Of a DNA stretch of 64,000 nt, positions 36,070 to 51,000 are shown piece by piece; position 1 is the first letter of the stretch, and each line of letters starts with the position of its first letter. Source of the DNA: Apteryx mantelli (lineage: Eukaryota > Chordata > Aves > Apterygiformes > Apterygidae); assembly GCF_036417845.1 (NCBI RefSeq), contig NC_089979.1, positions 123,103,415 to 123,167,414 on the forward strand. Reading direction: 5' to 3'. The position numbers and the translations under genes are program-made. The notes beneath the pieces are model-generated. The model saw only the letters and a program-made list of their open reading frames with translations. It was not told the DNA's origin and searched no databases.

Positions 36070-39000
36070 GTAGGGCGTGTTGCTGACCTAATTTACTTTT
36101 AGCATGTGTATAAATGTTGTTTGCTTATGGCTTAAATATATGTGAAACTGATTGTGGTTTTTTGATTAATGTTTATTTCTTTGGCTTTTTCATCTATACA
36201 TCTTGAAGTTTTCAACATAGTATCCACAGCTGAAAATTCCCAAAGCTAGCTTGTGCTCCAGTGAGATATCAAAAAGGCTCTAAACAAAACAAAGGTTTTA
36301 AAATGGCTTAATTATGAGAAAATGGTATTCTAAAGCTGAATATGATATCTGATATATTATTGCATTACTGAGTTATTAAAATTCAGTGTTTCAAAAGGAG
36401 AGGAATATATCTGTAATAATGAGCTTAATTTTAACAAAGCTTTTCAGTGCCAAAGATATAAACAAAAATGTTAAACATTGGAGAGTTGTGGAAAAAAAAA
36501 AAAGGGAATTACTTAATCAATAAATTAAATCTCTCCTAGATTACAATTGCATAATGTGTTCAAGTAGAGATTGTATTTCATAGCTTTCATAAAGTGAAGA
36601 CAGCTCTTCTCAAAGTGGTTATGACCTTGATTTTAACATGAATCCTTTCTCTTCTCTTCCAATCTGAATAAGGCTCTTAGAACAATCTATTGCTCCTTGT
36701 GAGAGAAGCATCTTCTGTGCATTTTCTCCCTCTAAATTCATTTTAATTCATTTATTTTTGTCACTTCAGTCGAAGGATGCCTCAGAGTTGTCTTTCACCT
36801 TCACTGAATGAATTCTTCCTTCTGTCACACAGACTAATTTTGGCCTTTGAGCATTTCTCTTTTAAGCAAGTTCAAAATAGACTTTTGGCTGGAGTCCTGA
36901 GCCTTCCTACTGCCATGACAGTGTTGTTTAGATACAAAGCAAGGGGACTGAAGTTATCCATACTTGGCCATTTTTCTTGAAGAATACCAGATGGAAGTGA
37001 TTAATAGTTTACAGGTATGTTGGAATTTTTTTTCCAAACTACTGGAAACAGCTTGCAGTATAGTCAGAGTGTGGATATGGGAAATGATGTAAAACAAGGC
37101 AAAAAGAGAACTGAGCCCCTTACTAGACCCAGCAGCTAGAAGGAAGTAGAATGTGGGTTTCTTGTGTGGCTGTTAAATACGTAACTGGTTAATTTTCTTT
37201 TTTTTTCCTGGAAATATATTTTTTTTCCTTTTTACTGTTTCCATCCACTTGTTGCAGAAGAAAAATATGAAGAGAACTTGTGCTTTTTTTTTCCCTCAGG
37301 AAGACAAGGGTTTTTTGGTCCTTCTAGATCTAAAATAAAAATCCACTCAGTCATATGCATTACTATCTAGTCTGCTTTGCTTCCTTTCTTGCCAGGGCAG
37401 GTAGAGTTTTTTCCTCTGTCACTGAGTAACTCTGACATGTTCTTATTGAGAGGTTTTGCTCTTCGTGAAAGCATGATGTTAGTGTGATACTTCGCCATCT
37501 CCTGCTATTCAGATTAGGATCATGAGCTATAATGCTGGCTAGTCCTGGAATCTCTCTCAGATGCAGCCAGCAAAGAAGTAGAGGTGTTTGCCAAAGAATT
37601 TTTTTCTTCCATTTAGTCCACACTTCTGAAAATTGTCTTTGGTCATAACAGCTTGAAATTTCATCAGTCATCTTAAATTACAGGTCTTCCTTCCCCCCTT
37701 TCTACGAAAACCTTTCCTGTTATCAGTAAGCTGACTTTAAAGACCTGTTAAATAATTTGCCTTCCTCTTATGGACAGAAACAGTTAGCTTTATCTGTTTT
37801 CACATTTCTAATTGAAGGACTAGAAAGGTTGACAGAAAAAGGTAAAGTAAGGGTCATCACATCTGCTTGACAACTCAACTGTTGTCATTTACCATTTGCT
37901 AATACAAAAAATACTGTTTATTTTCCGAGCACAATTTTTGTTTCTCCTTTTTTAATGAAAGCTGGCAGAAAATGATCACACGTTTCTGTGTCTGGGATGA
38001 TTACTTGGCCTAGGATGCTGAGTGAATAGCTCTTTGTAAAAGTCTTTCTTACTAGTACTTAATGTAGCTGTTCTTTTTATGTGAATGGGAAGCAGTTTTG
38101 CCTCTTACCTGCCATACATGTTCCTGGTTGGGGCTTGCAGTTTGAATGAATGGTACTGTGAGAAGCCCTACTCCTTTGAGTTGTAAACTAGAACAAATGT
38201 AGATCAGAGAGAAAATAATTGACCAGATGAGTTTCTTAGCCCGGGAGATCAGTTAAAAGGCAAAAACTATTATTAAGTATTTACCACTTATACCATATAT
38301 TTGACATTTTAATATATATATCATCTTTTGGTAATTAGGATGCTAACCTGAATATCGACTTTGAGCTATGGGAGAAAATCTTCAAGATCTTCTTTCCAGA
38401 ACTTGTTATTCCTTCCATTTCAGTCTTCTCTTACACAAATGTGCTCTTTAAACTGTTGTTTAATTTGTACATAATTGGAGTTATTCAATCTTTTGTACTT
38501 TCTGAACTTCCTAGAATTTCTTCAACATTAACCTTTCCTTCTACTCTTACTTTAAATGATCTTTTTCTACTCCTGAAATTCCTTTTGTCCTTGTTTTCTT
38601 CTCTTTCAATGAAGGTAAAAGAAAATAAAACTGTTTTCTTAGTTGATAATGTCTTCTGTAAAAGCATATGCTTGGAAAGTTAGGTTGAATTTGTTTAGCA
38701 TAAGTACATGAACCTCAGAAACAAATGTAGGACTACTTCTGATTGAAATACTGATATTATGTCTGGGTAAAAAATAATGCTCTTTTGACACTGCTTGAGA
38801 AATATTGGCAATTTGCTTTTTAATTTGGAGGTTCAAAAGCATGTAAGCTTTGGCTTTCAGGAGCAGCTTCAGGAATTGCTACAAAAATCTACCACCAAAA
38901 CCAGTCTTTGTCATTCTAAAAGAACTACTTGACTGGGGAATTTTCATTTGATCATACTTTGAGAAGGTAGAGGGAAATGTTATTCTACTTATCTAAATGT

Positions 39001-42000
39001 TGTAAATCAGCCATTAGCATCCATTTCTGAAACCTGTTAGCTTTGCTCCATACAAACATGGCTTTGTGGGTCACACAGGAAAAAAATCCAGCACTCGGAC
39101 TTAAAATACTGCTTTTAAATGATTGTACTTTCAGTTCAGTGTTTACTCCATTCCCATATTCTAATGTAACTTATATCAGTTTGTCACTTGATTAGTTGCA
39201 TCATACGTAAACATTTTTTATTATTTTGTTAGGTTATGCCTGGAGAAGATATTGCCACAATGCATTCTTCAGTCAAGATCCTTGTCAGGAGCTGATGCCA
39301 TCAATGCTCTCAGACCTTTCTATTTTGCTGTGCATCCAGATTTCTTTGGCCAGCATCCCAAAGAGAGGGTAAAAATCTTTCAGTGATGCTTTTTTTGGTA
39401 AATATGGCATATATCGAGGATGGAAGTGTTTTTAGCTGTTTTTACTACTGTTAGAAGATCATTAGCTAACTTTAGAATTGAATGTTATTATTACCAAAGA
39501 ACAAAAAGATATTTTTTAAATTTATTTTTAACAAGGATATATCCCTTAAACATTTATTAGTCATATTTTCTGTGTAATTTGTATAAAGAAAATCCTGGGT
39601 CCTTCTAATCTGATTATAATACATATTTTCTTTACCACTTTGAAATGTGCATTATAGTTGAAAACTCTGGGGGGGGGGGGGGGGGGTTAAGCTTGAAAAC
39701 CTTGAAAATGATGTTTTTGGAATCTGTTATAGGAATGTACCAGTATGTACATCATTGCAATGTATTTGGGCAAGGTAATTATTCAGTTGTATTGAGAACA
39801 TGAACTATATGACTGTTCATTAAGAGCAGCTGGCCGTTTGTAAAAACTAAGTCTGCATGTTAGATTAAAAAGGTAAGATGAAAACTCTGGCCAAGTTTAT
39901 CATTTATAATGTTAATTTTTTTCTTTTTTTTAAATAGGAGGTAAATGAAAATTCTCTGAAGAGGTTAAATGGCTACTTGGAGAATCTGCAGAAACCAGGA
40001 TTTCGCTCTTTTAAGCCAACTCGTCTTACTTTTTACGTAAGAGAAAGTGAACCAAACTCTTCTAATGTTCCAGAATCCTTCAGTGCTTCAGGTGCTTTTA
40101 TGTTGTGTAGAATGTATCTTCCTGTATTAAAATTCTTTAAAAAAGGCCATTTCTTAGTCTTACACAGTCATACTGACTTTTCAGTTGAGTAAAATTCTGT
40201 CAAACCATGAAAATATGCATTAGACCACACAGCTAAGACTATCCCAAGTAACTAGACATCTTTAAGATTTAAATAAAATATTGCAAGAATGAGAGTTTAT
40301 GGTGACATTGAGGTCAAGTTACAGTATGGTGAAGTAAAAAACATGTTGAAGTAAATGATAATTTTACTGCTTTTAGTATCATTGTTTGTGTTTAACTGGA
40401 GCAAAAGTTAGGTCCTTTTTCTCGTTGCAGACAATGTGTAGTAATGCAATATCAATGTGCTGTAGGATCAATATGAATTTATTCTGAGAGCAGAAATTGT
40501 ATAATATATGAAGCTTTAATTTACCATATACTCTTTTAGTTTTGAGACTATAGAAAATATTGCAGAGTTTGGAATACTTGATTAATTTTATTTTACAAAT
40601 TTGTCTATAAATGAACTGGTTTGCCTTACTCATCACATGCATTTTCATTATGTTCTGTATCCTGCTGGTCCAAAACCTTGAGCAAATTTTGAGGGATCCT
40701 ACTGCCAGAACAAAAAAATACACTGTTTTTCAAGAAAATACTAGTGGTATGTTCACTTCTATTTAAAATAAGACTTGAACTGGCAGCTGTGTTCTGCTTT
40801 TGACTGTAAAACTGGCTTGCTTTATAATGAGCCAGTTAGTCCAGTCACTTAACTACTGGGCTTTAGTTTTAGTGAGTGTGTAAGTATTTTTTGAAGCTTT
40901 TGTTCAGAGTTTGTTAAGAACTGTTACAATACTGCATTTCTATATTGGATTGTATCCAAATTGATGATTAGTAATAATATAAATTGTGTGTAGAGCTGTT
41001 GGACAAAACTGCCACTGCTAAATCAAAATCATCCTTTTTTGCTTTTGCTTCAGCTGTGGTAAGCTTCCAACTTGTCCAATGATTCAGATAGTTGAAATAG
41101 CTCTCTGTTTATATTTTTGGACCTATACAGTTTTAAACTGCGCTTTGAATTTTGCAGTGAATATTTCAATAACAGTTTCATCTTAATTTCCACATGCATA
41201 CCTATGCACACCTTTTTGAACTCTTGTAAGATGAGAAAAGCGTGAATGCATTTAAAAATATTTTTAATTAAATAATGCTAATTTTGTGGGACTTGTATTT
41301 TATAGGGTTTCGAGCAGTCAGTTTTACATTACGTACCAGGGACCTACTGAGCACAGTATTAGATATTCTCAACTCCTGCAGTTTATCTACAGAGCATGTT
41401 CAAAGTTTGAATGTGAACTCTCAGTCCCGCAAGGAAGCAAAAACGGTGCTGAACAGGCCTATCAAATGGGATAAGACTTATTATTCATTTACCGGATTCA
41501 AAGATCCCGAGGAAGAACTAGAACAAGCCCAGAGAGTGGAAACAACTTTAATGTATGTAAAGCTTTTATTTAATTGATAATTTGTAGAATAAATCAGTCT
41601 TATTTAATATTGTTTTGGGGTTGTTGGTGGGTTGATTGGGGGTTTTTTTGTTTTTTTGTTTTTTGAAGGCAATCAGTAGTCTTTCTAAACCATACAAAAT
41701 ACTATCATCCAATATGTAATTTCCTCACATTTCTACTGGTATAATTAAAAAGAGTTCAGATGATCTCCCGGGATAACTATAGTGCCAGCTAAGCCAAGGC
41801 ATTCCTGTCTCTTTGCCCAGCATTCATGTTTGGTTAATCTAGTTTTTCAGTTTTGTGGAATATTACTGACAATTCAGAAGGAGGCAGGACATTTCACTTC
41901 TTATAAATAGCTCCTCACATCTTACAGGACTTCAGTAACACAGCATTATAAGCCTGTAGTCTTTATCATTAGTATTTCATTATCACAGCCTGCAAAAAAA

Positions 42001-45000
42001 GAGATAGTATACCAATCTTAATATTTAGACCTAGGCAAATAAACTTGCATTTAATGCAGCATGTTATGATTTAGAAGTTGGTTGTTTATAAACTGTATCT
42101 GCTAATTTGGGGGCAAGATGGGAAATACTGACCTCAAACCCTTTTTTATAACAATGAGAATTATGTGCCATTTAGAAAAAATTACAGAATTGAAGTGATA
42201 ATATCTTCGGAGCAAAGGATACCCATTATCCTACCTAGCATCTCACAGATAAAACCACCATATTATGTGGTACTGCAAAACATATTTAACCTATTAGACA
42301 ATCTTATAGAAGACCTATATTAAGAGTCTGTTTTTAAAACTTGGTGATTTGGCTTTTGGCCTCTCTTCTTATTTTTGAGTTTGATTTTTTTTTTTTCCCC
42401 TTACTTCAGAGTATAGTGTAAGAATTGCAGTATTTATTTTTGTAAAAATAAGAGCGAGATTTAGCTTCCAAGGTCATGCTGTGAGCAAATGCTAAATGTC
42501 TTAGAGTTCTTCTAGAAACAGAACAATCCACTCGTTGAAAGTCTCAGATGTGCTCCATGAGTTGTGCTTCCCTGACTGTGATTACTGACAAAAGAATTGT
42601 AAAACTTTGACCCATATATCTGTGTTCATCCCAGCACTGTAAGAGTTACCTAAGTTGGCCCTTCTGTACTTTCTCCCTTATTTGATAATCTATTATGATC
42701 ACCTTGATTTTTTTATTATTATTTTGTAAGACAGAAGTATAGTACTTCAGTTTTCATTAAAGCACTATGCTCTGAAGCTCTTCCCCTAAATCAAACTGAT
42801 CTGCTGCTCTACACCTTTCACACCTCTCAGAAAAGTCTTACGGTTTTAACACTGTCAAAGTACTTCTGTTCAACTTGATTGCTTAGTTCCCCATCAAACA
42901 TTAAGCACCAGGTTTTCATTTATAGATATCTCAAGGGGAAGTATTTAGCAGTTTCAGTTTCTGTTCTCTGCTTTTAAAACTTATCTTTACCTGATAACAT
43001 TAATGTTTTATTTCAAATTAACATAAGGAGTTCAGTTAGTTGTACTGTTTGCATGACAGATAATATGGCATGCCCTACTTTATTTTTCCCTTTCTAAGAT
43101 CCTGGTTAGACGATAATGAAGCAGGTGCAGTAAAAAAGCTGAAGAAGAGTTTACCGCTTCGAAAAGAACTAGAACGCTTAAAATTTGAACTCTCTCATCA
43201 TCTCCAGCTCTCTGATATCAGGTAATAAGTTAAATCAGATGAACTTGTATTAAAAACTTGTCACAGCAAGGAAGTGTTGTGTAATGTAGTGCCGTTGGGT
43301 TTGAAACCTTTTCCAGCAAAGCAGCTATATTTCATATATATTAAAGTGTTGTTGCACTGAATAAGATTTTCCCAGAAGTCTATGGGGACAAAAGTTTCCA
43401 GTTACAATCTGCTCGAAATGTAGCATTTGTAAGGCAAGAGACTGTTTTGACTAATAACACAAGCTGCAGTTGAAGCAAACACATAAGCAAATAGGACCTG
43501 TGCATTTGCTTTAATTTGGGTATTTTGCTGGATGAAATTTCTTTTCCCAAGTTCAAGTTCATGTCTACTAAGATAACTACATTAGCAGTGAAATGCAGCT
43601 TTGCACGTGGTATTTACTGACATCCTGTGAAGACTTAATAAAAATGCTCTTCTCTCTGGTATTTTGTTTCCCACGTTCTAGAGGAGGAAGAAATTTGTTT
43701 TCTTTAAAGGGCAGAGTACAGTTTGTGCTCTTGTTTCTTCAGAATATTTTTCAGAAAATACTTCATAATCCTCATTTGAGGGACAAAGTTAAAGAAAGAA
43801 TATTCCAAAGTCTATTCAGCAATGGGAGAACAAACTTTGGGGGACTATATCAAAGGCTAGTCTGTTAAGTTCTCCTTTTAACCAGGGAAGAATAAGATTC
43901 TCCAGAGAGAATTGGAGCTTCTGAAGTCATGCTTCTTTTCCTTTCACTGTGTAGAGGACCTTGGCTTCCTCAGACTGAAGCCAGTCTTTCTGAACAAAAT
44001 TTCTAATCTTCTGCAACTGTGCTGTGGTGGGCTTTTGGGGGGGGGTTTTGTTTGTTTTGGGGGGAGGTTTAAGTTTCTGGAACAATGTTCAGTATTAAAT
44101 GCATGGGTTTGGTTTTATTCATGGCTTATGTTCAATTTTCTTAGCGCATTTTAAAAGCACAAACTGTAAGACTATTACATTCTGTGAAGAGCTAAATATT
44201 AACCTTCCATAATTTAGAAATCAGTGCAAGTTGTCAGAAATCTGACAAGTAACTATATTAATAGGAAACTGCTACTTTTATCATGCAGCCTAATGCTAGT
44301 TTTTGCGGAGGTTTGAAAAATAGAGTGGGATCATTAGCTTTATGCTATGTAGAAGTTTAGGACAGCTGAAGAGAGGACAGAGTCTGAAAACCACATTTTT
44401 ATGTTCTGATCTGTACTAGTGAAGGCCAAAGTGATATTGCTAGGTAATAGTAAATAGTTATTAAAATGACTTACATTATAATAGACTGAGTTGCCTTATG
44501 AGTGCCGTGGCATAGTGCCATTCTCAGTGTCCCAAAGATGGCTTTTTGCCAGTTACAAATTTCTCTAAACAAGAGGAATGATAATTTCCCACTTTGAGGC
44601 AGTTTTAAATCAGCCTGAAGTTTGGCTAAAGATCAAGAACGTAATTTTTTGATATATTGGGACAACTTTACAATTTAAACACTTTTTGAAATTTAATTAT
44701 TAGTTCATCTTTTCTGTCTATGATGAAAGAAATATCAAAACAATGTATATTTAAAGTCACCAATGTAATGTAACTCCTGTGTCCTGCATAGTTTAACGGA
44801 GTTACTATTATAGAAACAAAAATTATTCCACTGTTAAATACTGTTTAAAAAAAAAAAAAACAGCTTACCATCAGAATCATAGTAATGTCTTGGGGAAGGA
44901 AAAAAAACAGACAACTTGTATACGGTATTTGCTCCTCTAGACACACATTACACAGTGTGCAAACAAACTGCATGTCACATGACTGGAACAAATACTGGCT

Positions 45001-48000
45001 TGCATATTGCTATTTACTTACCCTACCCCTTCTTAGTAGGGGAGAGATTTGCTTTTCAAGTTCTGTTCCATCTACTAGCTTTTGTATTTATTTTTCCTAG
45101 ATGCATTTACTTTATCTGTTTTTATTCCATATTGTTGTTGGCACCCACTTTGAGAGATTCTAAATTTTTTTTTTTTTTTAGGCTTTTATTTCTTCAAGTA
45201 GCATATGACATGAACAGCTTTTCAGTAGGGTCTTCGCTTTTATTACTGTCCAAGAAGTGTTATTCTATGTGAGTTATTGTCTGTGTTTAAGGCTCTCAGC
45301 TGTATCTCAACTTCTGCAATTTTGTTTATGTAATGTTGAGAATTAAGTACTCTCAATTGTGTTTTTACTTAGGTGGCAGAGAAGCTGGGGTATTGCACAT
45401 CGCTGTAGCCAACTACACAGTCTAGGTCGCTTAGTCCAACAAAGACCTGAAGTATTAAAAAATGTTAAAGGTATATTTGTTACTTGTCTCATCTATCCTA
45501 ATATAGTATTGATTCAAAGATGCATATGAGTCTTCAGTGGCCAGGGTGCTGTGCTGCTTTTCACGAGTGCTCTTGATAACAGTAAAAACCTGCTGGGCTT
45601 ACTGAAATGCTGATGAGAACTTGCATTTTAAACTACAGCGTATTTTTTTAAGTGACTTTTCCTGACCGTGTACTCACTACACTCAACTTCTGCTTTATTT
45701 CTTATTACCTGCAAGCCTAAGTACTAACAATGAAAGCAAAAAATTCAGACTGTTTGTCTGAAAGGGTGGAAGGTAGTGATAGATTTTTACCTGTGGTAGA
45801 GCCAGCACAAAAATGCTAGTAGTTCTCCAAAGAGCCAATAATCTGTAAGGGGGACTTATTAAAATCTCTTTAAAATGGTGGTGTTATGTTCTGTTATCAT
45901 GCATGTTCCATAAAATACTTATACTGAAGTCTGTATCATCTCAGGAAAAACTAAAATATTCTATAAACCTGATCATTTTTCTCTTGTACCTGTTTGACCT
46001 ATGGCAATAGCTGTTGGCTTTAACTGTAACTCCACATTTATGCCTCTCTTCAGATACTCAGTTTTGAGTGGCTTTAATTTGAGGGTTCATTTAATCCTTT
46101 GTCAAAAGGCAGGGAGGTTAGGACAATAAGCAATAGGTTTAAATTGTATCAGGTTTCAGATTAGTTTTTTACTGAAGTGTGCTAAGGATGTAAAGTGCTA
46201 GAGAAGTGGGTCTCTATCTTTGAAGATCTTTAATAATATATTGGACAAACACCTGTCAGGAATTATATAGGTACAATTAATCTTACACTGAGGTAAGGGA
46301 ATACACTAGATGCTTTAAAGTCAGTGTTGTTCTGTCACAAGGATATTGGAAAACTGATTTCTGAGGGCAGGGTAAAATGTCGGTATGTTGATGTAGAGGG
46401 ATGTGTTCAACCCTGACAGGTCAGAGGCTTGACTTCTGTCCTAGATACATTTTTAAAATATCAGCTGCCTTCACCTTCTAGACTCTTGAAGAGAAGTAAT
46501 TGGTCTTGTAGCTGGAAGCCATTATATTCCATTTTATTTCTTTTTTATTTCTGTCTTAGAGCTTCCTAATTAGTCATTTCAATCTCAACTATGTAATTCT
46601 TGCAAAGCTTAACTCCAAAGGTGGAATGGTATTCCGTTCTTACAGTGGTCTAATAATATTCTTTACAAAGGCAACACCTGCCCTTTTATCTTGAGATTTT
46701 AGTTATTGTGGAGCTACTGGTAACATTGCTTTAACTTATGATTTGTTCAGCGTGCAGCATTTATTTTCTAGCTCAAATGGTTATGACCATGCGATGTTCG
46801 TGCTGCCTAATTTAACCAATTGTCATCTATCCGTTTTATGGGGACAAAGTTAAGGATTCATACTTTTTTCTTTCTTTCTTTTTTTTAACTCTTTGTTGGT
46901 TTTGGTCCTTGTTACATTCCAGTCATCCATTTAAGCCTTGTCTTGTAGATTAATACTTCACACTGAAGGCCTTTTGGAAGCTTATTTTGGTAAACAGTTA
47001 CCTGTGCTTTTACCCAAAACAATTTTGAAAACATTCTTGAATCTTTGTTCTATACTTTTAACAAACAAAAATTAAACTCAAAACTGATTTCACCTAAAAA
47101 CAGACCTAGTATAAGTCTTTTATGTTATCTCTATTCTTTCTTAAACAAAATCTAATACGGAGGCATTTCTGATTTTATTGAGTTGTAGAGAGCTTTTTGG
47201 AAATGGTTTTGAATGGGTGTTTTTATAGTTCTTTGATCAACTTTTTACATATTGGTTCTTTGTATAAAATCACTTCAGGTCTGTAGCATATGTTTCTTAG
47301 GGTATGCATCTTGTACAGATTCTTTAAAGAAGCTATCTGCTAAGATTTGCTCTTAATTTAAAATTAGCCTTTGTAATAAAAAAAAAAAATCCAGTTAACC
47401 TAAAAATATACCAAATTTAAACAGGGAGAAGGCAAATGCTAATTCAGGTTTGTATGAAAAAATCCTTGAACTGGAGTTTTCAAGAATCACTTCTTCAAAT
47501 TTTGAGAATAACGAAAGCACCCACTCATTTTTGTTTGCACTGAAAAAATGTTTTGTTTGTGACATATTAGGAGCATGGTTAAATTTTAAATAAGTATGGG
47601 AATAATTACAATAACCAAAATTACTAAAGAGCTTTATTCAATCATTAGGACGCACATTGATATTTACAGACCGTTCAGGTATGAGTGCAGCAGGCCACAT
47701 AATGCTGGGAACCATGGATGTTCACCATCACTGGACCAAAGTAAGATTTCAAAGTGAATGATTCTTAAGTCTCTTGTTAAGTTGGGACATCCTTTTAATA
47801 AAAATAAAAATTAAAAAAAAAACTATAACCAAAATATTTTTTAAATTTTATTGTGCCAGAAGCTGCTCTGGTTCCACTATTCTGTCAGATTTCTCAATAG
47901 ATTATTCTGAAATCATTTGAATTGTTCAAGCAAGAATATTTTTGTATACATAACTGCATTCTAGTAATAACTGGGTAGAGGATAAGGAGTGACTGCTAAT

Positions 48001-51000
48001 ACAGACTGTCCCTTTTCACTTGTTGCCCTGTTCCAGGGCTCCTGCCCAGTTGCCACTGTTGCACTTGTTCCAGCCTTCTCCTTAGTACCTACCTTCTGTG
48101 TCTTGACTGAGAAATCTGAACGCTTCTTAATCTTTCTGGGCTTAGGTTTGTAAACTAGAGATCGGGTATCTTCCTCCTGTTTCCCCTCCCTTCAGACTTG
48201 AGACAAAACTAGTTATCAACCAAATCCTTGGAAGTAACTAGTTTCAGCAACAGAGACTCTTTGCATTTTTGAAAGTTGGTATAAATTAGGCTGGCAAAAA
48301 AACCTTTCCTTGACTGTATGTGGTATACCTCAACCGCTATAACTGTGGTGGTAAACATTTTATGTAGACCTCAACTTAGAAACTCTTTGGATCTGGGACT
48401 ATTAATTTCTATATATACAGAGATAAAGGACATCTGTCAATCTTGTTACAGACTTTCAGTTCCTTTGTAGTATAAACACTGAAAATGCTTATAAGCTCAT
48501 TCCATTATATCTTGCCCAAAGAATTCCCATTTTGGAATTCCATTCCATTCCATTTTGAGGAATTCTTTGGAATTTTTTTTCCCTTGGGTTCCATGTTTGC
48601 ACTGTTAAGAGTCTGGGTTTTTTTTATAGTTTCTTGTGAATTTTTTCATTTCTTAGTTTTAAGTTATATGCTGTGTAACATAGGAAGTGTTTTTGTGTAT
48701 GTGCACAGATTTTTGAGAGATTGCCAAATTATTATAAACTTCAAAAAAGGATGCTGTTCTTGGAGGATCGGATAAGCCAGCTTCTGGGAGGCATACAAGT
48801 AATATATATTGAAGAGCTGCAACCCCTGTTGACACTGGAGGAGTACTATGACACTCTGGACTGCTTCTATAGTAAATTACTTGACAGTAGACTACCTTTT
48901 CATCCTCGCAGTCTGCGAGGCTTGCAAATGATTCTAGAAAGGTACGTATTTGCAGGAAAGTGGGTTTTTTGTTTTTTGTTTTCAGGCTCTCTTTTCTTTT
49001 TTGTGGTTACATTAGTTATTGCTTTCACTAATAAGAAAAGTAATCTTACCATAAACTTTCATATTTCAGGAATTTTTTTGTTTCTAAAGGTTTTAAGTGA
49101 CTTTTATTGGGTTTGGAAGGGGTCACATAGAAGGGAATCATGCATATTTCGGTGAAGTTAGTGTCAAAATTCTGTCTTAATGTGCTGTGCAGGGCTAAAT
49201 CAAAGATTTTGTGCTCTCAGGTCATCAGTCAGCTGTGGTGATGGTGTATATATTTTTTTGAGTAATGTTGGCAGAGTTGCTTCTGAAACATTAAAAAAAA
49301 ACTTAAAATGTATGACATTTCTGTATTCTTATGAACCAAATTTGATCTTTTATCAATTATTCTGATTATGATTAATTGATATTCTTACCTCTGTCTTCAG
49401 ATTTCATTCTGAAAGTAATTCATGTAAATATTTTAGTGCAAAAATGATATTTTGGTTTTAATTTCCACCATGTTTTGTTACAGCGATAGATATGCACCAA
49501 GCTTGCATGAATTAGGACACTTTACGATCCCAACAGCTTGTGATCCAGCAACTCTTCAATGGTTTATTATCGCCAAAGCCCAAGAAGCAAGACAGAATTT
49601 GAAAAGAAAGGAAGAGTAAGTGTTCATGTAATTCAGTACATTTAGCTCATGAAAATCTTCTTGTTGTAGGTGATATTTTTTATTTGTAGTAATAAGAGAA
49701 GTTTGAAGAATGTATTCCTGCTCTTTCAAAACTTCTGTTTATAAAATTAACTTTACCTATCAGCTTTGCTGAGTTAAAACTTTAAGTGTTGAGTGAACAT
49801 GAACAGTTGCTAGACAGGACCCATCCTTCAGCTTGTAGAAATAGTTGTACTTTATTCAGAAATAAAAGATATTTGCTTGCAAAACACTTTTTTTACAGTG
49901 ACTTTGCAAGAGGAGAGTTTTGTTTATTTTTTTTTAAGGAAGAGACCTTTTTATTGAGAAAGAAAAGCAACAAACTTCTACTAATGTTACTTACATTGTG
50001 GCAAGAAAACAATATAATCAAAACTAAAAACAATTGAAGCCAACCAGAGAATTATTACTAGTTGTTAGATGACAGTTAAATGAGAAAAGGATTAGTTAGG
50101 ACCTTACAAGGGGAGGAGAACAAACTTGGGGTAGAATGAGGAGGGAAATACTTCCTTGTACTCTGCTACTATCATAGATGGTAGCAAGATGAGAGATGAC
50201 TATAATGTGCCATAGTATCAGCATATAATATTAAGTTCATGACTTTTAGTATCCAGCAGAATTGTAAATTTTTTTTCTCAGGCTTGGACATTGTATGTGC
50301 CTTTGAGGCTCAAGAGCATGAAGTAGAGATATTGTGATTATTTTGAATAAAACATTGTCATGGGTAATTGGATGTTACTGTCCTCTAGAGGTTGTTAGTG
50401 AAACCTTGTTTTGCTTTTTTGGATAGCTTTTAATGAATTGTTGAAACGCTTTTGTCATGAGCGTATGTATCATGTACAGACCTTGATGGTTTTGTGAGGG
50501 TTATTGTGGGCATAAAGCTTACTGAAGACTTTATGGTTTTAGATCTTGTTCCTTGGGATGCTTGATCTGGGAGATGGATTTTGCTAGAACATTGAGGATT
50601 GCTGGGGTTTTCCCATCACCTGTATGGGTTTGAACCCATACCCAGCTTTGAAGATATGTTGTTATTGCAGTATAGGTTATAATTGTTGAATAGCTTTTTA
50701 TAGAATACCTTCCTTTTGGTACGTGATAGCTAGAAAAGTATTGTCCGTGTAGGGATTTGGGGGGATGCTGTAGCAAATTATGCATTTTTTTTTTCTGGGT
50801 AACTCACTTCCCCTCCTCCCTCCCCCCGCCCCCCAAAAAAAAGTTACCCATCAAAGACACCTATCCCAGGAAAAAGTCATTTTCAGATTAGCAATGGAAG
50901 AGTTGTGATGCTCTCCTTATACTCTAAGTGTCTGTGTTTTAAGTAAGAGCTAAGCTAAATATTTCAGCTTCTTTGTGTGTTAGATGATTGCTGCTTTGTA

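Noticed and set aside
40379..40723. 114-codon minus-strand open frame in TCAIM intron 4
   Set aside because: K/I/F-rich peptide expected from AT-rich DNA; no family features.
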